Source of the DNA: Jaapia argillacea MUCL 33604 | Taxonomy: Eukaryota; Basidiomycota; Agaricomycetes; Jaapiales; Jaapiaceae | Assembly: GCA_000697665.1 (NCBI GenBank) | Contig: KL197732.1 | Coordinates: 404,445-468,444, forward strand | Reading direction: 5' to 3' | Length of the DNA: 64,000 bases | Shown here: piece by piece, positions 11,357 through 23,763 of the stretch | Numbering within the stretch: the first letter of the stretch is position 1 | How the letters are laid out: the number at the start of each line of letters is the position of its first letter | Notes under the pieces: model-generated | Told to the model about the DNA's origin: nothing | Database searches by the model: none | The model's input: only the letters and a program-made list of their open reading frames with translations | Position numbers and translations under genes: made by a program

Positions 11357-12873
11357 CCCAGGACCCACACATCCAAGTTGCCCTCATTGGTTAGTGGAAT
11401 CACGATGAGGCAATGGCGGATCATTGGAGGTGTATTCGGGGCGATCGACTGACGTTGTAATGGGTAAACCGATTCCCAGCGTGGGTGTAGGCATGAACTG
11501 CGCGTTGTGATGAAGGGGGTGACGCTGGGGCCCCGGACCTGTCGGGATGAATGAGCGTTCATGTAGCATCCCTCCCGCGCTCGATAGGATTGGCCATGAT
11601 AGAGCGCCCACAGACCCACTGCCAACAGCAGGAACAACGGGATTCCCTGTGGGTACGACAAGTGGACGGTTACCCGATTGGGTTGTTGTGCCAGAAGGAG
11701 TGGTAACGGTGATGAAACTGGCATCTTGAGCATTTACACCGCATTCGATTCGGTAGCCGACGGGAAGGAAGGTGTTGAAGCCTTGGATCAGGTTCGGATG
11801 GCCGTGGAATAGGGTTGAGACTCGTTCGATTACACCTGGGGTATCGATGCTATGGATTAGATGAGACTATTGTAGGAAATATGACACAGGGAGATCGGAC
11901 ATACATTTGGCTCTTGAAAGCCTTCATGATGTCCAGGAACTGGTTGGATACATCTGGGTTGTCGAAAAACTGCATCTTGACGGCGTCCAGGTAACTGAGC
12001 GCGTCAATTACATTCACGCCCCCTGGCTCTCTCGTTTCCGAGCTCGTATTAGGGCTCGGGTCTATGGTTGGCATAGAGGATCGGGCAGGAACAACGGGGT
12101 TTCCTGTGGGCAGGACAAGGGGACGGTTACCCGATTGGGTCGTTGTGCCAGAAGGAGTGGTTACTGTGATGAAACTGGCATCTTGAGCATTTACACCGCA
12201 TTCGATTCGGTAGCCAACAGGAAGGAAGGTGTTGAAGCCTTGGATCAGGCTCTGATGGCCGTGGAATAGAGTTGAGACTCGTTCGACCACACCTGGGGTG
12301 TCGATGCTATGGATCAGATGAGACTCTCCTGTAAGAATACGCCACAGGGAGATTGGACATACATTTCGCTCTTGAAGCCCTTCATGATGTCCAGAAACTG
12401 GTTAAATACATCTGGGTTGTCGAAAAACTGCATCTTGATGGCATCCAGGTAACTGAGCGCGTCAGTTACATTCAGCGGCCGGTCGCCCCCAGGCGCTCCC
12501 GTGTGCGAGCTTGGATTAGGGCTTGCGTCTACGGTTGGCGTAAAGGATCCGGTAGGTGTAGTGATCGTCGATGTCTGATCATATGCATTGGATTGAGCTC
12601 AGCGAGCCCTGCAGGCCGAGGTTTGGGATCCGTTTGGCTGTCCTTCGCGGCCTGGACTGGCGTTGAGTCCGACGTTGAAGAGCCCGGAGGAATATCTGAG
12701 CTCGAGAGGAGAATGTTGGCCATATGGGCCATGCCAGCGATGGAGGCTCGTGGTCCGTGCGTGTTGTTCACGAAACTGGCCAGCCACGACCTTGGGAGCC
12801 AGCGGCCGGACCGCTTTGCCGCGTAAACTAAAAATGAATTTCGCCAACTCTCCCTCGACTTCATTGTATACAT
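11357..12873 (-). pseudogene. Truncated SIN3 paralog with a repeated PAH1 half
   Basis: Partial duplicate of the SIN3 5' half. From right to left on the minus strand: the N-terminal region (ASIAGMAHMANILL), PAH1 first half (about 12,350-12,470), PAH1 second half ([20 protein letters not shown]), then a second PAH1 first half ([20 protein letters not shown], about 11,905-12,010) and another second half with linker (about 11,370-11,870). Similarity to the parent is close, including the intron in PAH1. The copy ends at the transposon tail near 11,357 and lacks PAH2, PAH3 and the HDAC-interaction region. A PAH-only protein is conceivable but I treat it as a broken copy. It sits head-to-head with the GTPase gene at 13,153. 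Confidence 0.75.
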
Positions 12874-12969
12874 GTCGAGCTCGAGCTCAATGGGGATTCT
12901 TGATGCTATATCAACTGCCTATCCTCATCCACGGCGCGACAACAACCGCTAGTCTTGGACCTGAAGCCC

Positions 12970-13152
12970 TCGTATAATATTGTCCCCAGATCCTATGTGA
13001 AACTTTGAAATCTGGTTACTCTACATGGGGTGTGCTGCTTCGATAGGCGCTGGACGTCCAGTTTAGTAGATCGATAACAGAACTCGGAGCTTCGCACACT
13101 CGCCCTTGCGCGGCACCTTGACCTTGACCTTGTCTTCGTCCTCCGACTCAGG
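12970..13152. promoter_or_regulatory. Duplicated intergenic (putative divergent promoter) segment
   Basis: About 180 bp between the SIN3-like copy (minus) and the GTPase gene (plus). A closely similar segment lies at about 19,625-19,793 before the second GTPase, and a more diverged one at about 23,530-23,763 before the third. Conservation of the segment in front of each start suggests that the promoter was copied with the gene. No specific promoter element is identified. Confidence 0.5.
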
Positions 13153-15140
13153 ATGAGCGGCTCAGATCCTCCATCTCAAACCCCAGATATCTTCGAGGAA
13201 TGCCCCCGGTAAGGTCTGCAATCACGGATATTCGTGTACCTCTTGAACATTCTATTATCACTGGCATAGGTTTCGCATCTTGGTGATCGGAACGGTGAGG
13301 TGTTCTTTCGCGACTCACCATGCGAGGATCTGATAAGTTCACAGACCGGAGTCGGAAAATCAACCCTAATCAACCAGGCTTTCAAGGTCGATTTCGCAGT
13401 AAGATATTCCAGTTCATTAAACTAGTCGCACGATCCTCACCTGCTTTGCAACCAGAAAGCATCTGATCGCGAAGTCGGTAGATCGAACATCGAAACTGAA
13501 ATCACGTTTCCCGAAAACTCTCAGTTCGTCCTCCATGATTCTCAAGGTCTCGAGCCCGGTGAAGTCGAAAACTTGAATACGATAAAGAGCTTTGTCAAGG
13601 GCCGGATGGCCGAACCTAAGATTAAAGACAGACTCCATGCCATTTGGTGAGTCTTACCCGGTGTACAACTGCTTTCTCAACGACTGGTCCTGCAGGCTCT
13701 GTATTGAGGTTCCCCGGGCGGGCGGACGGTTATTCGAAACTGGAACGGAGGAGTTGCTGCGGCTTGGGCAGGACGCGTGTGAGTGAAACATCATATGTTG
13801 GACTGGTGTCACTATTAATCACTCAGCGTGTTGCAGTGCCGATCGTCGTTGTATTCACCAAGTACGACCGGCTCCTCCTTCAGCAGCGCAACAAGCTGAG
13901 GGCTCGATATCCCGGACATACCAGGGAACAGATAGCTGCTGAGGCTGAGAAAGAGGGCGAAGAATTTTTCGAACAGCGTTGTAGAGACCCTTTGGCCCGC
14001 GTTGCCCCAAACACACGCTGCGTGAAAGTCTCTCGTGAGTTTCGGCAGCCTGGCCTCCTTATTCCCGATCCGGTTTATCAACTCGCGTTTCAGACAAGGA
14101 TGCTCCCTCGTTGCTCTTGTTAGTCAATGTCACCTATGATGTCGTCGCAGGCCAAGTCCAAGGGGATGTCTGGATTCTTTGGTCTGTTGTACAACGAGTC
14201 AGTGTCCCCTTGAAGCTCGAGGCATCAGTCGCGTATGTATTCCACCCATATCCGTTATATGATTATTCCTCACTGAACACATTCTTCAGGGTCGGGATGA
14301 AACGTGAGCTGTTCAGTCTGTGCGTTTAGCTCATACCCACGGATGTCATCTCCGACAGGATATTGGCAAGGTTTATGGGCGAAGGCAATAACTGGTAAAA
14401 AGGGCTTCAAGGCTTGCCTCGATGCCGTCCATAGCGACATGGTCTCCGTATGGAATTTCCACGATCCGCAGGATGTACGCCCCCTCTTGGCCCTGTTGCA
14501 TCTCATCGTAAAGTTTGGCTGTAGCTCCTTTCCGGTCGTGAATTTAAGGAAATGGTCTTGAAACTCATTGAAGGACTGGCTCCCGACAGGATCACCACCA
14601 CATCAGAGTAAGTCGGTGATTTGTGTCATTTCGAATCGTCCTATGTTCAATCTCAACCCGCAGTAACTTGACGACAACCAATACTGTTGCGTCTATCTTC
14701 CAGACGATATCCGCTGTTGCTGGGCCTGTGGCAGGCATCATTGGTTTATCGTTGACATTTATCAAGTGGCTGCATGACACCTACCAAATGACGTGCGTTC
14801 CCCCCCGTCAGCTCACCATTCCTCAGCTGACAAGCACCCCAGTCCCGAAACCTTGAGATGTCAGATGGCGTACATTGTCGACCTCACCGCAATCCTTGAA
14901 CATCTGCTTCTCATTATGTTGGCCAAACGCTCGGAGCCTCTCATATCTGACTACGTCGAGCTTGCCGTTGAGTCGTACAAGGGGTCTCCAACGTTGCTGG
15001 CCGTCCATCGGGACATCTGTCAATACACTGCACAACCCGATCTTTTGCAACTTATGAATGCGGGGAACGCAGAAAGGAAGACAAGAAGTCTCGTCGAACT
15101 CCACTGCGGCGCAATTATCTCGCCCTCTGGACCGTCGTAG
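13153..15140 (+). CDS. AIG1/HSR1-like P-loop GTPase, copy 1, multi-exon
   Basis: Predicted GTP-binding protein of a family expanded in agaricomycetes; its biological role is not known to me. Start MSGSDPPSQTPDIFEECPR at 13,153. G1 (P-loop) is GTTGVGKSTLI, formed by joining two short exons. G3 is HDSQGLE (about 13,532), and G4 is VFTKYD (about 13,853-13,870). An alpha-helical C-terminal half follows: VNVTYDVVAGQVQGDVWILW, FKACLDAVHSDMVSVWNF, a hydrophobic segment (AVAGPVAGIIGLSLTFIKWL) that may touch membrane, and MAYIVDLTAILEHLLLIMLA. It stops at 15,138-15,140. About ten short introns restore the frame throughout. The same exon-intron plan is seen in the copies at 19,794 and 23,764. I see no clear break. 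Confidence 0.75.
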
Positions 15141-16055
15141 GGGACGAAATCGTTCTCGATTGTCGGCTACTTCTTTTGAATGCACTGTACGTGTACAATT
15201 ATGGTTCGTTTGCCCATATGCTTTCCATATCTCCAGGCCGTCTATTCGCATGTGTCGAGATTTTGACAGATCTCCCAAACTTGACAATCGCTGGCAGAGT
15301 AGGGAATGAGATTCGGATGAGAAATGATCGCGAAGACGACTTCGCCACGACACCATAAGAAACAGCCATGCAAACGTCGTACTTGAGTTAGGCCTCGGGT
15401 CAGCGATCGGGGTCGAGAATCCGGTGGGTGCAGTGGCCATCGACATCAATTCGTTCTGAGTTACTGCGGACTGAGAGGACACAAACTGAGACTTTAAATC
15501 CACCGCGTGGCCCCACAGCTGGAGCTGGTGTTGACTACGCTATTTGGGTGACTGGCGTGCATCCGAACAACGAGTTTGTTGAGGGAAGGCAATCGTGAGG
15601 CTGGTGCGGCTTCGTCGGGTTTGGCGTGGTCAGGTAGAGCATGCATCGTTGTCGAGGGAGGTGCTGCGTCGTCCATCGTGGTTATCGCTGTGCCTCAATC
15701 GATGGCCGGCCTTGTCTGCAGTTGGAGCGCAGCGGTGTGGCTGTCTTTGAAGCGCCTTCTGTATATATCTCAGTTCATCTATACACATGTGTGGAATCGC
15801 GACAGATCTACAAACCGCTATTGGATGAACACCAAGGGAACCCAAAACTCGAGACAGTAATGTGTTATCGAGGGAAGGAAAAGCATTAAGGACTCGGAGT
15901 CCTAGCCGTGTCGTCTGTATTAGACGACCACAAGCATCAACACCATCACGAGTAAAGATGGGACTCGCTTTGGCATTGTCAACTATGAGAATGCAAACAT
16001 GGAAATTCTGAAAGTGACATCTCGTACCCGACGTACTTCCAAGCATACATCCCAT
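15141..16055. other. Duplicated non-coding flank with SIN3 debris
   Basis: Sequence downstream of GTPase copy 1 is repeated downstream of copy 2 (about 21,795-22,020). It includes a stretch at about 15,350-15,500 that recurs at about 22,570-22,710 and, more loosely, near 18,340-18,430. These resemble the SIN3 linker/PAH1 region on the minus strand. No intact gene is present. Confidence 0.5.
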
Positions 16056-16260
16056 CTAATCTACGAATACCCGCTGTTCGACCTCGTGGCCAAAGTGTTG
16101 TTCACGACTGTCTAACATGGAGTCGAGGTGAGAGTCGATGTCAGACCAGTGGCCCATATTGGCGATATCGGCCGACGATGAAAACCCGAGGCTTTCAGCA
16201 GTTGGCGACGAGGCGAGGGCTGCTTTCAAATTCTTGGGGAGAGTGGATGATTCAGGAAGC
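16056..16260 (-). pseudogene. Fragment of SIN3 C-terminal domain
   Basis: The minus-strand segment LPKNLKAALASSPTAESLGF..ADIANMGHW matches the SIN3 C-terminal region ([15 protein letters not shown], ..[11 protein letters not shown]), though diverged. Related fragments occur at about 22,080-22,205 and 33,330-33,470. It has no neighbours that would complete a gene. Confidence 0.6.
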
Positions 16261-18186
16261 TGATCGGAGGTGTTGGCTGATTCGCGCTTTGGTGTTGAAT
16301 CTAGGATTAAGGGCGTAAGGTGTTGTCGTTGATCGGATAAGGGATAACAGGCCGAAAGTGTCAAGGTTGGTGAATATAGCCAATCGAGCGAAAGAGGCGA
16401 GTAGAGGTTGACATCGGCAAACAACCCTGGTCCGTAAACGCCAAATAATTATGAACGCTTGATTCCCTCATCTCCAAATTCCTCCTTGCCAACCTCCGGC
16501 GTATGGCGGTTATGGTGTCGGTGTTTGGGGGTGGTGTGATGCGATTGTGGTCGTGTGGGTGGGTATGAAGGTGAGAGATTCGCCTGCGGAGGGAAACGAG
16601 GAGTGGGTCTGAGAAACGGGGGCGGGTGGGTGTTTCGTGTGGTAGAGCTGCGTTTGGGTGTTGGGCGATTGGGAAGAGTATATTCGGAGGGGAGGAGGAG
16701 CGGTTTGGGGAGAGGAAGAAGATTGGAACGGACGAGGGCTGGGTCTCCAACTCGGTTTTGGTTGGTTTTAGTAGAACCTGAGGCCAATAGGGGATGGGTT
16801 GCGCGATGGAATGACGTTAGTGGATACGAGAGAGAGGGAGTGGAGGGTTGATGGAGACGAGGAGAGGGAGAAGATGTCGGACCAGATCTCGATGGGAACG
16901 TCCTCAGAGGCTGAGGGTGGCGCTCGCTTTGGTGGAGGGTTCGATCAGGAGGATCCTTCGCCTGAACCCGAGCCCGGAGCACCTGGAGTACACGAAGACA
17001 TGGCTGACGGTGGAGAACCAATCGAGCTGCCTGGCCGGACAGGCGCACGCGTTAGCCCTGACATTGAGCGAAAACCTTGAGCAGAAAGGGAGAGAGAAAG
17101 AAAGGGTGGTGGTAGGTTAAGATGAAGTCCTGCTTTGCGGTGCTTCCAAGAAGATGGAAAGGGCGAAAGATGAGTCCAACTCACGTTGTTGATCTCCTGT
17201 GGCTCTCGATGAGTACGAGAAGACGCTCCTGGTGCCCTGCTAGCCTATTTGTCTTCAACTGTCGCTACTTGTGCTCGTAATGAGGAGAGAGCGTAGTGGT
17301 TGTAACTATATGCTAGATGTAGGCTCTAGCATGGAATCGAGGCCAAGTCCTGTTCTTGTTGGCTGTGAGGTGGTCGATGTCAACGGATTTCCGATGAGGC
17401 TTGGAGATCAGAACCAGGAGGAATGGTTCCCGCAGGTGTTTGAAGATTGGCGTTGGCAGAGGCGCGGATGATACAGGATGTGACCTATGTATTTCTTCGC
17501 AACGAAATCGAAAAGCAACAACTCTAGCACGGTTCCAACTTTGGTGGCACTAAACCCGCCAGAAAACCATGTCTATCCTCGCTGATCTTCTAGGTGAAAA
17601 AATGGATGATTTGAAGGTAGCGGTGTTCAGAACTTGATTTGGGAATAGAATCTTGCAACAATGTTATCGGTATGGGACGAAGATCACTTTATGGCTCGAT
17701 GGAACCAGCATGGTTCGCGGGGTTGATATAGTCACCATGCTCGTCACTCTCCCTTCACCAGTGGGTGCTCCCTCGGTAGCATCACCCTAGTTTGTGAGGG
17801 GGTCATTCGTGATGCATATCGGTGCTGAATGTCGAAGTCGGTGGTGAGGACGAGTAGATTCAAGACACTGCTGCAAATCCAACCCCATTTATTCGATGAG
17901 ATTCGCCCTCGAAAGATGCGGAGCGTCCGTCAACGCCCTGAAAACAGAATGGATCAACTCTCAACGCAGTGCGGGCGGAGTCAAAATCCTGACTTACTTA
18001 CTGCCGCAAGACAGAAGCCATTGATCTCCAAGCCAGCTTCTTCCAATTGTGTGCGATAGTCTTACCCGGCCGAGGGGAGTCTCATCAACAACTTGTCGTG
18101 ACGGGAAGTGGGCAGCGGAGGACTCTTTCGAATGAACCTGGGGTATCGATGCTAACGATCGCAAGGACGAATTCGTCACTGGGCTA
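16261..18186. other. Unassigned duplicated or decayed DNA
   Basis: About 1.9 kb without a recognisable gene. It holds purine-rich open frames on both strands (16,450-17,120) with Pro/Ser/Arg-biased translations that look like composition effects. About 17,820-18,190 contains short stretches similar to SIN3 flanks. No domain is visible. Confidence 0.4.
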
Positions 18187-18980
18187 TCAGAAATAAACAC
18201 AGGAGGGTTCGGACGTACATTTGAATTTGAAATTAAGGAATATCCGGTTCATCAAAAACTGTATACTGACAAGGACCAGGGAACTGAGCGCGTACGTTCC
18301 ATTCAACGGCCGCTGTCCACCTCCTTGCGAGATTGGATGATGCCTCGGGTCTGCGATCGGGGTCGAGGATTTGATAGGTACAGTGGTCGTCCTGGTCGTT
18401 TGCTGTGAGTTACTGGCGGACGAGGGACGCAACAAGCAGCGGTTTTGGATTCGCTATGTCGTCCTTCGCAGCCTCGACTGGTGTGGACACCGAGCCAGGT
18501 TGAAGCACTTCCAGGTTTGATGATGATGGTTTGGCACAGACCCGAGTTTGAGTGAGGATGTTGGCCATGACGGTCGTACCAGCGGAGGAAACTGTCGTGG
18601 TCTGTGCGCGCATGATCGCACAACTGGCGTTTTCCCAAGCCAAGGCGGGTTGGGTTTGGATGCGTCTCGTTGTCTTCCTCCGGTTCCATTCGATTGGATC
18701 CCCAACCAGTGTGTACCTGAAAACCAAAGAGCCCCCGAGAAAGACACAATAAGCTCACTACAGGTCTACGGAGAAAGGAAAGCTCACCTCAGCAGAGTAC
18801 AAGAACGCTCGAAATCCCGCAATCCACCCAATCGCTCCCCGCTAAACGAATTATCCGGGGGCGAATAACTTGGAGATATAAGTGAGTGTAAAGAGGTCGT
18901 GTGAGTTGGGAGTGACAGTGCGATGTTCAGGGAGTTCCGACCCAGGGCTGGGAGAGCGGAGAGGTCCGGCAATGGTGTGG
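18187..18980 (-). pseudogene. SIN3 5' fragment (N-terminus and eroded PAH1)
   Basis: The minus strand carries TVMANILTQTRV (compare [12 protein letters not shown] of SIN3), a linker with STPIADPRHH, and an eroded PAH1 start (PLNGTYALSSL..). An upstream block at about 18,784-18,972 (GERLGGLRDFERSCTLLR) recurs at about 27,970-28,030, so this copy and the 26-28 kb copy share an ancestor. Several frame breaks are present. Confidence 0.55.
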
Positions 18981-19059
18981 AGAAGGTCGGTGGTCCCCAG
19001 AGCGTTGGCCCTGTCTGAACGAGTGGAACAGATTATTGGGATGTCAGCGAGGGATCAGA

Positions 19060-19540
19060 AGCAAAGAATTAGTTGTGCCAGACGAAGAAGAGAGGCTTAT
19101 AGAGGCCCAATCAACGGGACTCGGCCGATAAGTCGCAATCCTACCGTCGATCCAAACCAGCGACAAAGACACCAACTCACCTCATCGAACGGTTTTTGCC
19201 CAGCTACATAATATCTCCAGAAATTTCTTGTACGCATCGGGGTCTTCCGCGAGGAACCTCGCCTTTATCTTCTGAACATATTGCAATGCAGGCTCGAGGT
19301 CGAGAGAGCTCTGCCCAACGCGTGTGATGTCTGGGGGTCCTTGGATACGTCCAACTTCTGATGCCCCGGGACCCATACGTGCAAGTTGTCCTCGCTGGTC
19401 AACGGAGTCACGACGATGAGGCAATGACGAGTCATTAGCTGTGTGTTTGGGGCGCTCAGCTGACATTCTCGTGAACCAAGTCCCAGCGTGGGTGTAGGCA
19501 TGAACTGCGCCTTGACTTCTCTGTCGAGCTCGAGTTCCAT
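19060..19540 (-). pseudogene. SIN3 PAH2 fragment
   Basis: The minus strand carries [18 protein letters not shown] and [12 protein letters not shown], matching the first half of SIN3 PAH2 and its linker ([16 protein letters not shown]). Part of the parent's long PAH2 intron is at about 19,070-19,120. It ends head-to-head with the GTPase copy at 19,794. Confidence 0.7.
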
Positions 19541-19793
19541 AGGTTTCTTGATGCTATGTCAAGTGCGCATCCTCATCCACACGCGACAACCGCCAGTCTT
19601 GGATCTGAACCCCTCGTATAAGATTGTCCCCAAATCATTTGTGAAACTTTGGACTTTGGCCACTCTACAAGAGGTGTACTGCTTCGATAGGCGCTGGACG
19701 TCTAGTTTAGTAGATCGATAACAGAACTCTGAGCTTCCGCACACTCGCCTCGTGCAGCATCTTGACCTTGACCTTGACCTCCTCCTCTTCAGC

Positions 19794-21794
19794 ATGAGCA
19801 GTTCAGATCTTCCATCTCAAACCGCAGAGATCATCGAGGAATGCTCTCGGTAAGATCTCCAATCATGGACACTCGTGTACCTCTTGAACATTCCACGATG
19901 ATTGGCCCAGTTTTCGCATCTTGGTGATCGGAACGGTGAGTGGGGGTCTCTTTGGCAGGTCGTGATGTGGGAACTGATAAGTTCACAGACCGGAGTCGGG
20001 AAGTCGACTCTGATCAATCGCACCTTCAAGGTCAATTTAGCGGTAAGATATTCTAGTCCCTCACATTAGTTCATCAACCTTACATGTTATTCAACCAGAA
20101 TGTCTCTGAACATGGAGCTGGTAAATCAAACATCGAAGATGAAATTACGTTTCCCGAAAACCCTTTGTTCGTCCTCCATGATTCTCAAGGTCTCGAGCCC
20201 GGCGAGGTCGAAAACTTGAACACGATAAAGGATTTCGTCAAGCGCCGGATGGCCGAGCCTAAGATTAAGGACAGACTCCATGCAATCTGGTGAATCTTAC
20301 CGAGTGCCCAGCATTTTTCTTAATAACAACTGTCTTACAGGCTCTGTATTGCGGTTCCCCGGTCAGGTGGGAGGTTATTCGAGACTGGAACGGAGGAGTT
20401 GCTACGCCTCGGGCAGGATGCGTGTGAGTCAAACATCGTGTCTGCGCTGGTGTCAGTGCTAATTGCTCAGTCCGTCGCAGTGCCGATTGTCATCGTGTTC
20501 ACCAAGTTCGACATGCTTCTCCTTCAGCAGCGCAACCAGCTAAGGGGCAAACTTCCCAAGGAACAGATAGCCCCTGCGGCTGAGAAGGAGGGTGAACGTT
20601 TTTTCCAGGACCATTGTAAAGGCCCCTTGGCCCGTCTTGCTCCACACACGTGCTGCGTGAAAGTTTCTCGTGAGTTTTGACAGCCTGGGCTACTCGTTTC
20701 CGCCGATTTGGTTTGCTGTCGTCTCCCATTTTAGAAAACGATGCGCCTTCGTTGCTCTGGTTAGTCAATGTCACCTATGACGTCGTCACACGCCATGTCG
20801 AGGGGGATGTCTGGATCCTTTGGGCTATGGTACAACGAGTCAGTGTCCCCCTGAAGCTCGAGGCATCCGTCGCGTACGTGATCAACCCAATTCCTTTGTA
20901 CGATTATTCCTCACCCCCCACTCCACTCTTCACAGTGTTGGGATGAAACGTGAGTTATCACTGTCCACCTTCGGCTCATGTTCATGGATATCACCTCCGA
21001 CAGGATATTGGCAAGGTATTTGTGCGAAGGCAATAGCAGGCCAAAAAGGCTTCAAGGCCTGCCTCGACGCAGTCCATACCGACATGGTCTCTGTATGGAA
21101 TTTCCACGATCCGGAGAAAGTATGTTTCCTCCTTTCTCCTATGGTTGCATCTAATCATAACTTTGTCCGTAGCTTCTTTCAGGCGATGAGTTCAAGCAAA
21201 TGGTCTTAACACTCATTGAGAGACTGGCTCCCGATAGGGTCACCACCACATCAGCGTAAGCCGGCGATCTGTATCGTCTCGTGATGACCGACACTCACTC
21301 GTCAATTTGTAGTAACTTGACAACAACCAATACGATAACCTCCATCTTCCATGCGATATCTACCATCGCTGGGCCCGTGGTAGGCATCGTCGGTTTGTCT
21401 GTGACATTCATCAAGTGGCTTCATGACACCTACCAAATGACGTGCGTTTTTCTCGTCTCGGTTATCTTGTCCTCCCTGTATTCATAATTGCCCTAGTCCC
21501 GAAACCCTGAGATGTCAGATGGCGTATATCGTCGACCTCACCGCTATCCTTGAACATCTGCTTCTCGTTATGTTGGCCAAACGTTCTGAGCCTCTCGTAT
21601 TCGACTACGTTGAGCTTGCCTTTGAGTCATACAGGGAGTCTCCAGCGCTGTCGGCTGTCCATCGAGACATCTGCCAATACACTGCACGACCTGATCTTAT
21701 GCAACTTATAGATGCGGGGAATGCGGAGAAGGAGACCAGCCGTCTTGTCCGACACTACTGTGGCACAAGTATCTCACCCTCTGGATCTCCGTAG
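19794..21794 (+). CDS. AIG1/HSR1-like P-loop GTPase, copy 2, multi-exon
   Basis: Close paralog of the gene at 13,153 with the same exon plan. Start MSSSDLPSQTAEIIEECSR at 19,794; P-loop GTTGVGKSTLI across an intron; SNIEDEITFPENPLFVLHDS with G3 HDSQGLE; G4 VFTKFD (about 20,498-20,515); then QRNQLRGKLPKEQIAPAAEK. The helical part holds ACLDAVHTDMVSVWNFHDPE, the hydrophobic STIAGPVVGIVGLSVTFIKW, and MAYIVDLTAILEHLLLVMLA. It stops at 21,792-21,794. The frame looks intact through the predicted introns. Function is unknown; GTP binding is inferred from G1, G3 and G4. Confidence 0.75.
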
Positions 21795-23763
21795 GGGGGA
21801 AATCATTCTCGACTGTCGGTTGCTTTTCTTGAATGTCCTGTACGTGTACGACACGGTTCGGTTGCACACATGCTTTCCAAATCTCCAGACTGTCTATTTG
21901 CTTGTGTCGAGATTTTGACAGACCTAAGAACAACTATCGGAAATGAGGACTCCCGCTTGACAATCGCTGGCAAATAGGTAATGAGATTTGAATGACAAAT
22001 TGCACCATCGGGCAAAGAAATGTCTCAAGGACCCAACGTGACTTCGGAGAGACCAGCCTGTAACCAACAACCGCTTTTCGACTTCAGGATGGGGTTTACA
22101 ACGGTCCAGTATGAAGTTGAGGTGAGGGTATAGTGGAAGCAGTTGCCCAAATTGGCCAATGATGGAGAGCCAAGCCCTTCAGCAGTTGGGGAGTCGGAGG
22201 GCCGCTATACAATCAGTTGTGACCAGCGGGAACCCGCCTATTGAACTCCATCTTTCCTCGAACCGGAATCCTTCTCCTTCTCTGTCTCAACAAGCGTTCT
22301 ATTCCACTTTGCTGCGACTCGGACCCTCAGCCCTGCTCGTGCACACCTCCATGAAGCCCCGACGGATCCACCCCCAAGGGCAGAAAGGGAGTTCCAGGAC
22401 GCATGACAAGTGGATGGTTACGCCATTGTGTCATTATGCCAGAAGGCGTGGTGTATCTTGAGCATGAGCCTTAGATTAGGCTTGAGTGACCGGTGACCGT
22501 AGAATTGGGTCGGATTCGTTCGATCAAACCTGGGGTACCGAGTCGACTTAGGATCGCAAGGACGACTTCGCCATTACACCATGAGAAACAGCCACATGGA
22601 CATCGTGTTTGGATTAGACCTCGGGTCAGCGATCGGGGTCGAGAATCCGGTAGGAGCAGTGGTATTCGACATCAATTCGTTCCGAGTTACCGCGGACTGA
22701 GAGGACGCAAGCTGAGAATTGAAATCCACTGCGTCGCCCAACAGCCCGAGTCGTGTTGGCTACGCTATATGGGTGGGGTGGATCCGAGCAGCGAATTGGT
22801 TGAGGGAGGCCCACGGTCAGAGGATGTCGATTCTTGAGAAGCACGCAATGTCAAGAGTTGTGATAGAGGGAACAAAGGAGTGGTATGGGAAGGCTTTATC
22901 GGAGACGGCGAGAGCGAGAGAGCGCTCGTCGCAGGCGGCGAGTGCATTCGATTCTGAGGAGACAAGTAGGCAGGAGGAGAGGCGATGATGAGAACGGTTA
23001 CTCGTGAGCGTTATGGGCGAAGGTTTGGTGGTCTGCACAGAGGTGTATTTCGTGTATTTTCAAGTCATGATCACAAGTGTGGCCATAGAGCGCTGTGGTT
23101 GCTCAACCAAGGTCACGAGGCGCACATGGGATGCATATGGCGACTATACTAGATCAGCATCCGAGTCGCATGATTGGAAGGGAATGGGCGGGGTACTCAC
23201 TGTCTCCTCGATACATGTCCAAGTCCATAATACCGAATGCGACGTCGATCGTATTTCGCAGTTGAACTGACATTGGGATGATTGGTTAGGTAGGCCCCGA
23301 AAACTCGGATGAAGATTGACTTGGATGAGTAGCATAAGACGTGGTGGATGATTGGCCCCTGGAAACAAAAAAGTTTGGAGTCGACCGTGATTGACCAAGG
23401 CAACCTTTCCAGCCGGACCGCCTTACCGGCCTGAAACAAACCTCAGGTTTCCAACAAGTTTGTCCTCATTGCGACCATTGAGCTGGATGTTACTCCCATA
23501 TTTTATTCTCGTATACAAACAGCACAAACTCTTGCACGGCGTAGAAACTGCTGACCCCGGATCTGACAATCTGGTTGATATTCGGACCTCTTGCCCTCTG
23601 TAACTTGAAAAGGCCATCACTAGACGCTCAAGTCACTAGTAGTCACCCTCCATAGGCGCCGGGCGTGTGTTTGGCAGATCGATGACCAAACTCTGAGCGC
23701 CGTGCAGGTCACCTCGTGTTGCACCTTGATCTTCACCTCGACTCCCTCGTACCCCAACCCAGC
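21795..23763. other. Duplication debris between GTPase copies 2 and 3
   Basis: This holds the repeated GTPase 3' flank (to about 22,020), a short SIN3 C-terminal remnant (about 22,080-22,205), a SIN3 linker-like remnant (about 22,560-22,720) and, at about 23,530-23,763, the repeated GTPase 5' flank. At about 23,200-23,400 the minus strand has a short exon-like frame (NTIDVAFGIMDLDMYRGD, followed by a good splice donor) that I cannot assign. Confidence 0.45.

Noticed and set aside
16449-17184. Long minus-strand frame rich in Pro, Ser and Arg, with a plus-strand partner
   Set aside because: Purine/pyrimidine strand bias keeps both frames open. No domain, no conserved copy with the same frame.
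23144-23440. Minus-strand frames considered as Argonaute-like because of a VFGAYLTNHP stretch
   Set aside because: The resemblance is short and no PIWI catalytic or PAZ motif is found around it.
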